Shown: positions 53,791-64,000 of the stretch, one piece after another
Layout: every line of letters begins with the position of its first letter
How positions within the stretch are numbered: the first letter of the stretch is position 1
Assembly (NCBI GenBank): GCA_019925095.2
Contig: CM034412.1
Span: 9,628,501 to 9,692,500, forward strand
Length of the DNA: 64,000 nucleotides
Direction: 5' to 3'
From: Dendrolimus kikuchii
Lineage: Eukaryota; Arthropoda; Insecta; Lepidoptera; Lasiocampidae
Notes under the pieces: generated by a model
Databases searched by the model: none
Seen by the model: only the letters and a program-made list of their open reading frames with translations
Told to the model about the DNA's origin: nothing
Position numbers and translations under genes: made by a program

Positions 53791-54639
53791 TTAATTACCA
53801 TTCATTCCACCATCCTCCTCCAACGGCAATTCTTTCGAAATATCGTCGGTATTGTGATCATCAGCTTGAGGAACGACACCTTCCACCCCATTATTATCGT
53901 TATTCATGGACTTTCTTTTAGGACTTTTATTTGGACTAGTAACATTAGATAATAATGATCTGCGCCGTACCTGATCTATATGTCTTTTAAGAAATCGACC
54001 GTCACCACTATCTATTATATATCTACGGGATCCTTCTGCTTTCCTAACCGTGCCTTCTACCCATTTATCGGTTGAACCATAATTTCTAGCCCACACAGTA
54101 TCACCAATATCTAAGGTTCTAGGTGTTCTATCAACATACCCCGATTGACGGCGCTGTGTATCAAATACCTTGTTTTCTAATGTGTGTTGATTTCTTAACA
54201 AATCCAATCGACTGCGCAGAGCTCGTTTTTGGAGCAACATCGCGGGCGTCTCCCCCGTGGTGCCATGAATAGAATTGCGGTAGGCAAGTAAAAAGGTGTG
54301 TAACGCGGCATCTATATCAACCTTATCCCTATAAGCCTTCTTAATTGCCCTTTTACATAATTTGACTGCATTCTCTGCGGCGCCATTAGACGCTGGATGA
54401 TAAGCTGGAGAGAAAAGCTGCCGTATACCATTACGTTTTAAAAATTCACTGAACTCAAAACTAGTGAACGGGGGACCTTGATCTGATACAAGTTCAATAG
54501 GTAAGCCAAAACGTGCAAAAATTTCTCTTAACACCTTTATAACGCTACTCGCAGTCGTCCGATTCATCTCATAGATCTCTATCCACTTGGAGCTCGAGTC
54601 GATCAAAACAAAAAACGTTCTTCCTTTGAATGGCCCCAA
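53791..54639 (-). pseudogene. LTR-retrotransposon integrase, N-truncated
   Basis: 282 open codons on the minus strand. The catalytic core has D in FVLIDSSSKWIEIYEM (residues 9-24), D in ELVSDQGPPFTSFEFSEFL (about 54-72) and E at NGAAENAVK, a DD35E-type integrase with the HPASNG line common in Gypsy/Ty3 elements. A C-terminal SH3-like segment (DIGDTVWARNYGSTDKWVEG) and an acidic tail follow. The zinc-binding HHCC domain, RT and RNase H are missing: upstream (higher coordinates) the sequence breaks into a tandem repeat at 54698. It could not integrate by itself. Confidence 0.85.
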
Positions 54640-54697
54640 AAAATCGACGTGCGTACAGTTATAACGTGTGTTAAGCTTGGACTGTATACAAATTATG

Positions 54698-54909
54698 AGA
54701 ATAAATTGGTTTCAAACCGAAGAATCAATTGGTTTCAAATCCAAGAATAAATTGGTTTCAAATCGAAGAATAAATTGGTTTCGAACCGAAGAATAAATTG
54801 ATTCCAAGTCGAAGAATAAAGTGGTTTCAAATCGAAGAATAAAAAAATTGGTTTCAAACCGAAGAATAAATTGGTTTCAAATCGAAGAATACATTAGTTT
54901 TAAAGACGA
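54698..54909. repeat. 23-bp tandem repeat, about nine copies
   Basis: The unit is AGAATAAATTGGTTTCAAATCGA with small changes (CCGA/TCGA, one copy with an extra AAAA). Contiguous, no spacers. Confidence 0.9.
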
Positions 54910-55399
54910 AAGAAAGGAAGTCTAGTAGGTTCTAATTGCCTTTATGTCCCAATGTCGACGGAACAAAGGACTAACAGCAACCTACCTTTCCCCTTTCTTG
55001 TTAGGGATATGATACTCAGGTACACTCCAGCTTAGTTCCTCGCTAAGCATTAACGGCTCTAAAATAATAGTCACGAAAAAGTACAGTACAATTGCTACAG
55101 TACGATATGAAAATTAATTATCAACTGTTTCATAATTTGAATTAAAATCGGTTTGATCATAGATCATGTATGTTTAATACGACCGTGGTACTACAAACGA
55201 CAACTATTTGGTCCGCAGTGTTTAACAACGATTAAACATTCGTTATGTAGGAGAAACTATACCATTGTTAACACCCCCCTAAATATTTGGCATTATATTA
55301 ATTTATTTATAACATTAATAAATTTTAATACTTATTTTATTTTGTAGTCATACAATGATAATAATACTATTTACATACATTATTACTATATATTTTTAT
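54910..55399. other. A+T-rich unannotated stretch
   Basis: No gene seen. Confidence 0.4.
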
Positions 55400-55505
55400 T
55401 GAAAGTGGATCAAGCAAAAGTTATTTGTCAGGATCATCGTAAGTGGAGACCCATCATCTCTGCCTACCCCTATGGAAAACATTTGTGATAATATGTATGT
55501 ATATA
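55400..55505 (+). pseudogene. LINE 3' end scrap (family T relative)
   Basis: It encodes VICQDHRKWRPIISAYPYGK and a short non-coding end, then TATGTATGTATA. It matches the end of the copy at 22254-22320. Confidence 0.65.
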
Positions 55506-55591
55506 GACACTATACTAATAAACAACAGAGGGCCTAGAGGTCGTTTTCGCATATTCGTATGATGAACATGACAAGTATCAACAAAACAACT

Positions 55592-55712
55592 TAGTGACAG
55601 GTGTCAAAATAAAATGGAACTAACTTCGTGCCAAGTGTCAAAATAAAATGGAGCTTCGTGACAAGTGTCAAAATAAAATGGAGCTTGGCGACACCTGTCA
55701 AAATAAGGTGAA
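55592..55712. repeat. ~30-bp tandem repeat, four copies
   Basis: The unit is like GTGACAAGTGTCAAAATAAA plus ATGGAGCTTC. The GACA(G/A)GTGTC core is itself a near palindrome. Confidence 0.8.
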
Positions 55713-56279
55713 ACATCATTATACCTACCATGTTTTACACCTACCAATACAATTATCTAAACACGTGTCAATTTCACTAAGTGATTTATCTAAGACGACG
55801 ACTTTAGGCCTAGAATTTCCGTAGTACGTTCGAAAATGGCAATTCTCATATTTCCTCCAGAGGACGAAAGGACATTACCAACTCGAAATAAAAATTTAAA
55901 TTATGCAGATAACCCTTTTGCACAACACGAATTGGGAATAAAAAGGGTTTAATTTACACCTTTCCGATTCGCTACAGGGATCCCGAAGAACGACGATAGT
56001 CATTTCCTCAGAGATTAATAAATAATAGATTTGTGTGAAATATAAGTTTAATTTCGGTTCTGTAGCCGGTTTGACAAAAATGAGAACCTTTATGAACGAT
56101 GGCTGATAGAGCAGGCGGGTTCTGTATTGGAGATGGTGTCTCTGGTCTTGCTCGAGGTCATTGGTAGTAGCTGCATAATAAAAACGGAGGACCGGGACAT
56201 GTGGTGCAAACTTTTTTTATGTTTGCTTAGAGGTATTGACATGTAAGTAAGTAATATAGGTTACATATAAAATCCAGTC
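55713..56279. other. Unannotated stretch
   Basis: No gene or bounded repeat recognised. Confidence 0.4.
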
Positions 56280-56398
56280 CCCCTTAAGAGAGCAGCAGAG
56301 CATTTGTAGCACCTTTGGTGTTGCAAATGTCCATAGGCGATGGTAACCGCTTTCCATCAAGGGGCCGTTTGCCTATCTGCTGAACTCCAGCAAAAATT
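56280..56398 (+). mobile_element. Jockey-type 3'-end repeat (family J), 5'-truncated
   Basis: CCTTAAGAGAGCAGCAGAGC to CTGCTGAACTCCAGCAAAAA. Confidence 0.75.
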
Positions 56399-57094
56399 AC
56401 TAAAATACAGAGAATAATAGAAATGGTGTCCCAAAGGAAACTTTTTCCCGTGCTAGGTCTCCTTAGAGCCTGTGTGGCGGGCATCAGTAGGATTCACTTC
56501 GGTCTTAGAGTTCTTATCATAGATGAAAGTACAGTGGCGGAATGAAAAATCTCGCCAGTTTTCAAATTGATTCATTTATGATGCATGTTTATTTGTATAT
56601 TCGAGCATGCATGAGAGTGCATGCATATGCGTAGTATCTGTGTAGATGTTTATAGTAGTGTAAGCAATAAAAGTAACTATTTTCAAATGACGGCCAGTAA
56701 AAGGTCTTCAGCATCTTTATTATTGATGTAATACAGCCCTGTTGGAATCACTATCTTGATTATAGCTCTAAGGCCCGGCACGATCGGTGTGATACGACCG
56801 TCTCACAGAATATCGGCGTATTAAAACAGCCTTAAGCTAATCGTGTTTCGATCCCATATCCCATCCATCCCCTCTATCCCATTTGTCCTGTCTGATCATC
56901 CCCCTATCTCCCTCCTCTTTACCTAGACTTAATGCTGCTAACGCTTTGGCTTTGCCATTGGTGTTTAAATCGTCTGTAGGCGACGGTAACCATTCTTCAT
57001 GAGCTGGGCTGCCTATTTGCCAACTTCAAACTTCAAACAACAAGGCAGCTGATACGTTATCTACCTCGTCGTGATTTTAAATGAGACAGACGGC
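56399..57094 (+). repeat. Mixed stretch with jockey-type 3' UTR pieces
   Basis: 56745-56930 shares CTCACAGAATATCGGCGTAT and AGCTAATCGTGTTTCGA with 51.8 kb; 56970-57025 (TCTGTAGGCGACGGTAACCA) is a scrap of a jockey end. No gene. Confidence 0.4.
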
Positions 57095-57330
57095 TTCTGT
57101 GCTTGAGCGGGCTAAGCTTGGCTGGCCGAACTCGCTGTAACGCACAGGCTCCGGGTTCGATTCTTGGCATGATAAATTTCGGAAACGAACTTTCTGTTTA
57201 TATTTATTATGGTCTCTGGAATTGACCTCAGAATGGTCCATTGTATACTACCTATAACAGAAGCGTAACTTGCTTAGCTTGGGGTTATACAATGTGTGTG
57301 GATGTCTGCCGATTATTTTAAAAAAACAAA
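57095..57330 (+). mobile_element. tRNA-derived SINE, family SA
   Basis: Head CTTCTGTGCTTGAGCGGGCT (A-box region), B box GGTTCGATTCTTGG at about 57154 (one change after the core), body and ATTTTAAAAAAAC tail. Confidence 0.75.
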
Positions 57331-57342
57331 CGAAAATAATAA

Positions 57343-57380
57343 CAGCCCATAATGATCGGCTCCTGGGCTCGGACCTCCAC
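57343..57380 (-). mobile_element. SINE SB 3'-end scrap
   Basis: AACAGCCCATAATGATCGG and GGGCTCGGACCTCC, the complement of the SB end, right after the SA tail. Confidence 0.5.
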
Positions 57381-58302
57381 ATTGATTTATTTTTATTAAA
57401 AAACAAAATATCTGTTTACGCCTTTTTTAAAAAGCCCCATACACGCCCCGTATTGTAGCGCTTTGAAGTGCTTGGAGCTTTATGGCTGACGATGATGTTT
57501 ACAAATCCTTATAAAATCCTCATGTTTTACCGTCTGATTATTACAGTCGCAGCCATTTTTGAAATAACGAAAAAAATACATTTAATTAGGAGTGGCAGCC
57601 ATACACGTAAACTCTGGGGTATTTTTTATGTATATAGTCGTGTGTACCTTTAGTCAGGGTTTGACAAATAATACGGATGTTTCTTAAGAGAGTTAAATTG
57701 AAATTAAATTTATTAAAAAAAAAACTACTTTTGTCAAAATTATTTTTACTTTACCTGTTCATAGCAGTAGTTTTTTCTTCATGATGTTACATTTTAATTC
57801 TGTAAATATTTCAAATTGAATCAATATTTCAAAATTTCATTAAATACACATCATATCTAAATTGTATTTAAAAGGAACCCTTCATACGCGAGTTCGTCTC
57901 TCACGTGGCATCTTGCTTTAAACTACCTGAAGTCACGTACAGTCTACAAAATTCACTCACATACAAATGTATCCATAATACCAACATTAGAACGATTGCC
58001 TTTATGAAACTCAGCATTTCTACACAAACAGCTTACCCGCAGGTATAATGGTCCATACATAATCGGATTTTGCACGACCGCCTTCGGAACAGAGCTACCT
58101 CACTTTGTAGTATTAAGGTGGAATGTGTACGCGCTCTTAGACCTTACATAAACCGATTTTATGAGCAATTGCACAAGCGGCGTTATTTATTGCTCGTTAT
58201 ACAGGGATCTGGTTACAATTCATACTGCTACTTATGATTTGTTTTTAAGATGATAATTGTGGCAGCTAGAGAAGCCACAAGACGGAAAGGTTTAACATAT
58301 TC
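57381..58302. other. A+T-rich unannotated stretch
   Basis: No gene seen. Confidence 0.4.
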
Positions 58303-58540
58303 TGCCAGGTGGTAGGGCATTCGCCCGACTGGATGGCTACCACCCCCGGTCTAAAGTATGTCGCTATAACAACCTTGAGTTGTGTTCCGGCATTAGTGGC
58401 CAGGTTCCAGTCTCCCTTAAGAGAGCAGCAGCGCATTTGTAGCAACTTTGGTGTTGCAAAGGTCCATAGGCGATGGTAACCGCTTTCCATCAAATGGGCC
58501 GTCTACCTGTCTGCTGATATCCTGCAATAAAAAAAAAATA
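58303..58540 (+). mobile_element. Jockey-type 3'-end repeat (family J), 5'-truncated
   Basis: GCCAGGTGGTAGGGCATTCG to ATCCTGCAATAAAAAAAAA. The 5' break point (CCAGGTGG) is the same as in the copy at 8113. Confidence 0.78.
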
Positions 58541-59319
58541 ACTTTAATGACATCTTTCTGTTGAAATTTTTAACAAACTATCTATTGACCTAAAGTTAAA
58601 TATATACAAAAAGCATTCTTTTAACCGTAAGATTAAAGCATTTCTTCTCAAACAAGCATATTAATTCAGTTGATGAACTCTCATGAAGTTTCGTATTTTA
58701 TTCGCTAAATTGTATTACCAATAATGTCATACTTTTATTATGAGTATCTTCTTCCGAGTATATAAATATTTACATGACGAATAAAAATACTCTCCTAATT
58801 CTCCTAATAATAAAAGAAAATAATCTCCTCCCTTTTTAATCAAGTTCTAAAAGAAGATTCTCAATTCAACTCTGTTTTTTTTATATGTCCGTTACGCGAT
58901 TTCTCTATCAATTGTGGACCGATTTTCATTTTTATTTCTTTATTCGAAAGAGTAGGTATATTCCACGGGTGGCTACCCGTTGTCCCTAACTCGGGACCCG
59001 ATGAGTGTATCTCAGGGAAATCGAGAGCAACATAGTATAGCGGAGCGGCGTGCCGTTCCCGCGGACTTCTGGACGTAGCGGCCGGTGGAATGCAGCGCGA
59101 GTGTGCGGTGACGCAATAAGCGCTGTGCTCGCGCTGCTTTCATTGCAGTCCGGCGAAACAAGACTCATGACGTGGGTTTGCTCGTCCAATTCAATTTAAT
59201 CATATTTTCATCAATTTTGATGCGATTCCCACAATAGAAAGACAAACTTGTATAAGCGTTCCAGTGGTACAATTTCTGCGGGCGTTAAAATATTATTTCT
59301 AAAGCTATTCAAACGACTA
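58541..59319. other. Unannotated stretch with a lone CpG-rich block
   Basis: 58970-59190 is G+C- and CpG-rich (CGGAGCGGCGTGCCGTTCCC, GACGTAGCGGCCGG, CAGCGCGAGTGTGCGG) between A+T-rich flanks. No repeat copy of it exists in the window. No credible ORF; it could be a host promoter or untranslated exon. Confidence 0.35.
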
Positions 59320-59530
59320 GAAAGTAGGGAATTTAAAAAAAGAAGCAAAATAGACTTCAATCTAAAAAGCAAAGTATTTTCTACATCTTGAACTCGGTGC
59401 CAAGTAAAAAATAAAAAACAACAACAACATTGCAAAATGCACCTACTTCAAGGTGTTGTAGAAAATATTTATTTTTTGCTTTCAATATAAAAGTTTATTT
59501 TGTTTTTGATAAAAAAAAATTGAAGTCGAT
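59320..59530. mobile_element. Fold-back element related to 10139-10540
   Basis: AGTATTTTCTACATCTTGAA and TTCAAGGTGTTGTAGAAAAT are diverged inverted arms around GCCAAG...CACC, extended outwards by TAGACTTCAAT / ATTGAAGTCG. Confidence 0.55.
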
Positions 59531-59991
59531 TAAAAAACAATTTGGAAACTAACGTCATACATATTGTAAATCTGTGCTTTTGATACAATATTTAATCTAG
59601 AAACTGCAATCTATGCTCCAGACCAAATGCAAGTTTATTGTTAGTTTAAGCTGGCGTTAGTTAGTGCCTTTCGAACCCGTCTCACAAAGCTAGCATCGGT
59701 ACTGAAATTCAGTTCGTTTTTGTTAGCATATGAGCAAGTTCTGTGCTAGTTTCAAAGCCTAAATTTAGTTTGAGAACTAGGTGCTATAACAAACTTTCAA
59801 CCTTGTTTTTATTTCAGTACGAAGTGAAATCTGTGTTCAAACAGTCCATATATAAATTTTAAGATAATATATTTATTTTATATGTATGGTACTTATTAAC
59901 AATTCAGTAATATTAATTATTATGACTGTAAGAAAATTGTTACAAATTGGTTATTATTGAAAACATATAAAGAATGTGAAGAATTTTTAAG
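59531..59991. other. A+T-rich unannotated stretch
   Basis: No gene seen. Confidence 0.4.
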
Positions 59992-60457
59992 ATGCCGTTA
60001 GAATTACTATAGAGTTTATTAAAACTATACAAACAGGTATAAAACAGGTACAAATACAACCGAACACAACAAGTCCAAGCGTAATGCAGAAGGTCGTAAT
60101 TCCATAAAACGTGGCAAAGTCCGTCACTAAAAGTTTCCCAATTGTAGTACACACGTCTTGCTTCGCTCGTGGTTATCGCGTTATACTGCACAGATGCAAT
60201 ATGTCCGCCCGGCCGCGTAGACTGAGTTTCCTAGAATCAGTTTGTACTTTAAATCCGACACACCTGACTAATGAGTCGACCGCAACGTCCATAAACAAGT
60301 ACAATAAAACAATGGACTGTTCTCTAGAATAATTAGTAAACGCATGTCAATAAAAAAGTAAACAAAAGAAGGCCTAATGCCGAAAGGTAGGTAATAAAAT
60401 GTGTTTTTACAGGTATGCAGATGTGAATTTGTTTTTGTCGGCGTCTAGGTTGTAACA
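59992..60457 (-). mobile_element. LTR fragment, same family as 6153 and 25717
   Basis: The minus strand starts TGTTACAACCTAGACGCCGA. Its far end stops at CTAACGGCAT, about 30 bp short of the CGTAACA terminus seen in the other copies, so it is truncated and has no usable target duplication. Confidence 0.7.
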
Positions 60458-60461
60458 GTAT

Positions 60462-60738
60462 GTTATACCCTGAGTATAACAGCGAATTGCTGAGTAAGCC
60501 CACGTGCTCATCGCAAAATAGGCAATCTAGGTAATTGCTGACGATGCAGCACGAGGCCTCGCGGCCCTGGCAGCCGCGGCGGACACGAGGCACTTCGTTC
60601 CTAGCATCGCGGACTCATATATCACGCGGAATCATATATTTTAGTTAGTTGTAATTATTAATATTAATAAATTCGTGTTAAGAAATTTGTTTTTTTTTTG
60701 AGTTCTCCTGCGTCCGTATACGTAATTAGTATATTACA
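60462..60738 (+). mobile_element. Candidate second LTR family, ~277 bp
   Basis: It starts TGTTATACCCTGAGTATAAC (inverted GTTATAC/GTATAAC) and ends ATATTACA, with AATAAATTCGTG at about 60665. CAGTA before and TAGTA after match at 4 of 5 bases. It abuts the previous LTR. No copy elsewhere in the window to confirm the ends. Confidence 0.35.
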
Positions 60739-61502
60739 TAGTATTCTTAGTTTGTAACATAAACACAAACAGTCTCATACATCTATACACACATACACAG
60801 ATATAGGTACACAACACATGAAAATTATTTGTATAAGAACTATTGTAATAAAAGTTATCTTTTAATGTTTAAGCTAATTGAAAGCGGGTCACAACCACAA
60901 AAATTCTTGTATGTATTTTTGGAACCAAATAACCAATTATTATTTTGTATGTCTTTCTCTTACCACGGACTATAAAATAGTGGAGCCATGGGAAGGCCAA
61001 CACGTAGAGGCCCCTTGACAAATTTAATGTAAATGTGGCGTGACACTGACCGGCGATTGTCCCTGTCTACACCATATAATAATGCACCCAAGGACAAGCC
61101 CCGGCCAATGTAGGACTATTGTGGGAAATGAGAAAAAAAGTACCGGGCTATTTGGGAGAACTGCTAGTGGTTCTAGGGGTCTGGGAATACGGTGACTATA
61201 GAGTCTGCGTGTCGCAATGTTCGGAGAACATGGAAAAATGGACAGACAGTGACTCACCACTCCCGGCATGGGCCCCAAAAAATGCCATAGAAGACAGGGA
61301 CAACATGGGTCAGAACTCAGTCATCACAATTATTATTAACAAAATTTATCTCTGTCAGTCATCCTTATTAAAATTAAGGAACCATAATAGTTGATAATAA
61401 TTGATTACTGCAATAAACAGATTTAACCCTATTTTTTACAAACATTATTATTTTATAAAGTAGTACAATGAAGGAAACTACTACATTAATATTTTCTAGT
61501 TT
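60739..61502. other. Unannotated stretch
   Basis: 61020-61330 is less A+T-rich and contains overlapping ORFs on both strands (61024-61278 minus, 61119-61394 plus), probably an unrecognised TE end. No gene called. Confidence 0.35.
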
Positions 61503-61516
61503 AATTTTAATTTGTA

Positions 61517-61929
61517 CATACATACATACATACATAACTTCACGCCAGTTCCCTTGCGGGGTAGGCACGAACAACGGAGTGCCATTTAGGCTTATTCTTA
61601 CACACCTCACTTGCCTCTTTGACATTCATAACTCTTGTCATGCAAGCTCGTCTGTTCTTAAGGCTCCTGACATCACCTTCTGCTAGTACACGAGCAATTT
61701 GATCATGGAAGGTGTGTCGTGGCCTTCCACGACTTCTGCATCCATCCACTTTTGCATTGTATATCTGTTTAGTCATTCTTTCATCATGCATTCTTTCCAC
61801 ATGCCCGAACCACCGGAGCATTCCTTTCCTTACCTTCACCCCGACACTCTCTTTCAGACCAACTCTCTTTCTTACTTCGGTATTACGAACGCGGTTCGCG
61901 AGCGTAATACCGAAACTGTTTATATATAC
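61517..61929 (-). pseudogene. LINE ORF2 3' end (family T), TSD-bounded
   Basis: Minus strand: KGMLRWFGHVERMHDERMTK, CRSRGRPRHTFHDQIARVLA, NRRACMTRVMNVKEASEVCK and the AYPARELA end, then a CATA-repeat (TGTATG) tail. The exact 14-bp repeat AATTTTAATTTGTA at 61503-61516 and 61930-61943 bounds it. The 5' join carries a 12-nt inverted copy of adjacent LINE sequence (TTCGGTATTACG / CGTAATACCGAA, 61876-61914). Confidence 0.85.
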
Positions 61930-62029
61930 AATTTTAATTTGTATATATAAATAATTATATAGTTTATTTTTAATGTATAATTTGTATATATATATAATTT
62001 ATTGTGGTTTATAAGATTGATTATTGCAT

Positions 62030-62262
62030 ACTTTGAGCAGACAGGCAAAAGACCCGGCTGATGGGAAGCGGTTATCATCGCCTATGGACATTTGTAACAT
62101 CAAAGGTGCTACCAATCTGCTGCCGATCTCTAATGAGTGACTGGAACCTGGCCCTAATGCCGGAACACCACCAAATGTTGTTATGGCGACATACCTACTC
62201 TAGACCAGCGGTGGTAGCCATCCAGATGTAAAAATACCCTACAAAATGGCTGTGGGTTGTTT
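62030..62262 (-). mobile_element. Jockey-type 3'-end repeat (family J), diverged
   Basis: GAGCAGACAGGCAAAAGACC to GGCTGTGGGTTGTTTTATA, minus strand, with many substitutions; an older copy. Confidence 0.72.
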
Positions 62263-62650
62263 TATAATCACAATACACTGGTTACTCAGTGAAATTTATT
62301 AGTTGAAATGTAATATATTTCATAATGCATGTATATTCTCACATAATACAAATATTTAATATAGTAGAAATATTATTGTAAAATGATTGTGAGTTAACGC
62401 TACGGAAGTTATTCCAAATCAAATATATCGATTACAACTTGGTTACGTACTTTGGAAACCCTCTTGAGACCCAAGAACGACCCAAACTCATAAATCCATT
62501 ATACAACTTTATTGAATCACGGAAAGGTCAGAACTTATTCACTTTTTTGGCTAATGAGGTGTCAAGTTTAAAAGTTTATATACATAAAAATCGTGCTTGT
62601 GTGTGTGTCTGCCAAGCTATGAAGAATTCCGTATACGGGACCAAAGATTA
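62263..62650. other. A+T-rich unannotated stretch
   Basis: No gene seen. Confidence 0.4.
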
Positions 62651-62669
62651 CCTTTTTATTTCTGGAGGT

Positions 62670-63182
62670 TGGAGTTGGTACAGTCTCCTCCTTCTGCGAA
62701 CCTCCTCCTTCTGCGAGCACGTCATGTTTGCGAAGAAGGAGGCGGAGCGTGAGCGGACTTCCTTGCTCCGCGTCCGCCAAAGGAGGACGCGATGGCACCG
62801 GAGGGCGCGTATCGACCTTCGGCCGCCGTAAGCGGGTGGCACGGTTGGGGCCCCTTGGGGTATAGGGGTTCTCACTCAGGAGAGTGAGAGGAGTGTGCAG
62901 GAGCACATGCTGTCGAGATGAGAGCGCGAGTGTTCCGCGCTCACTCACCTCTCTTTCCGTAGGGTAGCCTATAGCCCTGTCATAAGGCGCATCAAGGAAC
63001 ACCCAGGGCTTTTAGTGGGTACCCCTAACTGGGGAGTGGCAATAACGTGGCACAAGTTCTCACTGGGCGTGCTAGTACCACCTCCGATCTGGCGAATCCC
63101 ACACACGGGTCGCGAATTATCCCCCCAGGCTTCTGTGTCTGTCGCGGCTTAGGCCCTCAAACGGATATTCCCTGGCTAAAAA
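62670..63182 (+). pseudogene. R1-clade LINE 3' end: ORF2 C-terminus plus 3' UTR
   Basis: From 62700 the frame encodes SSFCEHVMFAKKEAERER, then RVRQRRTRWHRRARIDLRPP and a stop at 62829-62831. This corresponds in position and character to FCETVMSQKEAAERDRE plus the Arg-rich tail at 4296-4450, the C-terminus of an R1-clade ORF2. The 3' UTR runs to CCTGGCTAAAAAAA; part of it is repeated at 21782-22238. CTCCTCCTTCTGCGA is locally duplicated near 62687-62718. Everything upstream of the last ~40 codons is absent. Confidence 0.68.
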
Positions 63183-63194
63183 AAGGCACAGTAA

Positions 63195-63705
63195 ACAGAT
63201 TGAGGGCTTATGGATATTTGCAACACCAAAATTACTAAAGTGCTGGCCGCATTGAAGGGGGCATTGGAACCTTATCACTGATAATTTTTTTTTAACGACG
63301 AACAGGAATGTCCGGAACACCATCCTCGGGCCTGAAAGGAAGGCTTTACACCGAGGGATGTGTGGGACTCTTAGTCGGCCGTATGCCTACCGTGGCCTCC
63401 AAGCGGAAGTGCGGGAAGGGTCGGCCATCAAACTACCCACTAAGCCTAATCTGCACCCGTCTCCTATGCGCTTTTATGGAGTGCCACAAGAACTAGACCA
63501 TAGGTACTACATCTGTAACACCCCGACGCCTGGCTATGTTACTTGGAGCACCCCCTACGTACGAAATACAATTCAAGGTTGTTAAAGCGACATTCTCTAG
63601 ACCAGGGGATATAGACATTTGTGGATTGTTTTGAGGAGTTGTCGCCTCTTATGACAGGCCGCTCGGCTGCGGGAATTAGTCTTCTTTCTCTGTTCTTGCA
63701 TCGTT
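63195..63705 (-). mobile_element. Family-J repeat split by an R1-type fragment
   Basis: Left part 63205-63285 (TTATGGATATTTGCAACACC, GGAACCTTATCACTGAT) and right part about 63560-63705 (ACAATTCAAGGTTGTTAAAG to CTTGCATCGTTAGAT) are one minus-strand copy. Confidence 0.65.
63286..63560 (-). mobile_element. R1-type LINE 3' UTR fragment, nested
   Basis: It starts with a T run (minus-strand poly(A)) and has AGGAATGTCCGGAACACCAT, GTGTGGGACTCTTAGTC and AACTACCCACTAAGCC, as in 35405-35765. The host gap is a few bases and no clean target duplication is seen. Confidence 0.55.
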
Positions 63706-63867
63706 AGATAACGAATGCTAATCAGAATTGTAAGTGTTATTTAATATATCTAATTTTCTTCAGTATTTGTCACCTCATTTAAAAATGAAGAACAACATAA
63801 TTTTTATGACTTTCGAAGTATAGAGGGATATAAAATACACCATTCTGTCATATTCCGTTCATATATT

Positions 63868-64000
63868 TTTATCCGTGCAGATACGGAGAAAGAAAACAAT
63901 TTCCTGGCGCCAGGCGGTCTGTTATGAGAGGGTATAAAACAACCCAGTGCCAAGTGGTAGGGTTTTCGCCTATCTGGGTGGCTAACCGGCTACCACCCCT
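63868..64000 (+). mobile_element. Jockey-type 3'-end repeat (family J), cut by window end
   Basis: It starts TTTATCCGTGCAGATACGGA and is still in the family unit at the last base (GGCTACCACCCCT). Confidence 0.75.

Noticed and set aside
54698..54909. Possible CRISPR-like array
   Set aside because: The 23-bp units are contiguous without spacers, and the genome is animal.
62568..63002. 144- and 75-codon minus-strand Arg/Pro-rich ORFs
   Set aside because: Antisense to the R1-type C-terminus and its 3' UTR; composition only mirrors G+C-rich DNA.

Overview
This is A+T-rich, repeat-saturated animal DNA with no recognisable host gene. The transposable elements (TEs) point to an insect, most probably a moth or butterfly: poly(A)-tailed jockey-type 3'-end repeats, two tRNA-derived SINEs, R1-clade and RTE-type LINE debris, short repeats ending in CTAG-T that look Helitron-like, a Penelope-like element, hAT and PIF-like elements and solo LTRs. 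The order Lepidoptera is inferred from repeat style only. The start positions given for real proteins use ATG.

Layout. 0-10 kb: a 5'-truncated RTE tail, an R1-clade LINE remnant (3967-4991, 15-bp target-site duplication, TSD), a solo LTR (6153-6558), SINE copies and jockey-type repeats. 10-24 kb: a fold-back element with a 60-bp LINE tail in it, a 2.2-kb RTE pseudogene bounded by an 18-bp TSD (11943-14134), LINE C-terminal pseudogenes near 18.7-19.4 and 21.3-22.3 kb, and a 372-bp MITE (23709-24080). 24-43 kb: (TA)n, Helitron-like repeats, a second solo LTR (25717-26216), a retroelement C-terminus with a restriction-like signature (28540-29130), a Penelope-like RT plus GIY-YIG pseudogene (29427-30875), and several nested insertions.

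The best-preserved unit is a full-length, apparently intact LINE at about 43262-48748. It has ORF1 (coiled coil plus baculovirus-FP-like fold), an uninterrupted 1.1-kb same-frame extension after the ORF1 stop, ORF2 (endonuclease plus reverse transcriptase), a 3' stem-loop and an (ATT)n tail. It split an older CTAG-T repeat. ORF1 ends in TGA-CTA, a context known to favour stop-codon readthrough; the frame then stays open until a TGA that overlaps the ORF2 start codon by 14 nt. I infer a readthrough plus reinitiation mechanism that would join all three reading frames in translation. This is the strongest candidate for something undescribed in the window.

49-64 kb: a non-autonomous hAT element with exact 8-bp TSD carrying a truncated BED-finger-like exon, a Gypsy integrase pseudogene next to a very short LTR-like terminus, a 23-bp tandem array, more LINE/SINE debris, two more LTR candidates and R1-clade 3' ends. 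The remaining stretches are A+T-rich sequence in which I see no gene. Many insertions can be bounded exactly by their TSDs, so the window also gives a readable order of nested events.
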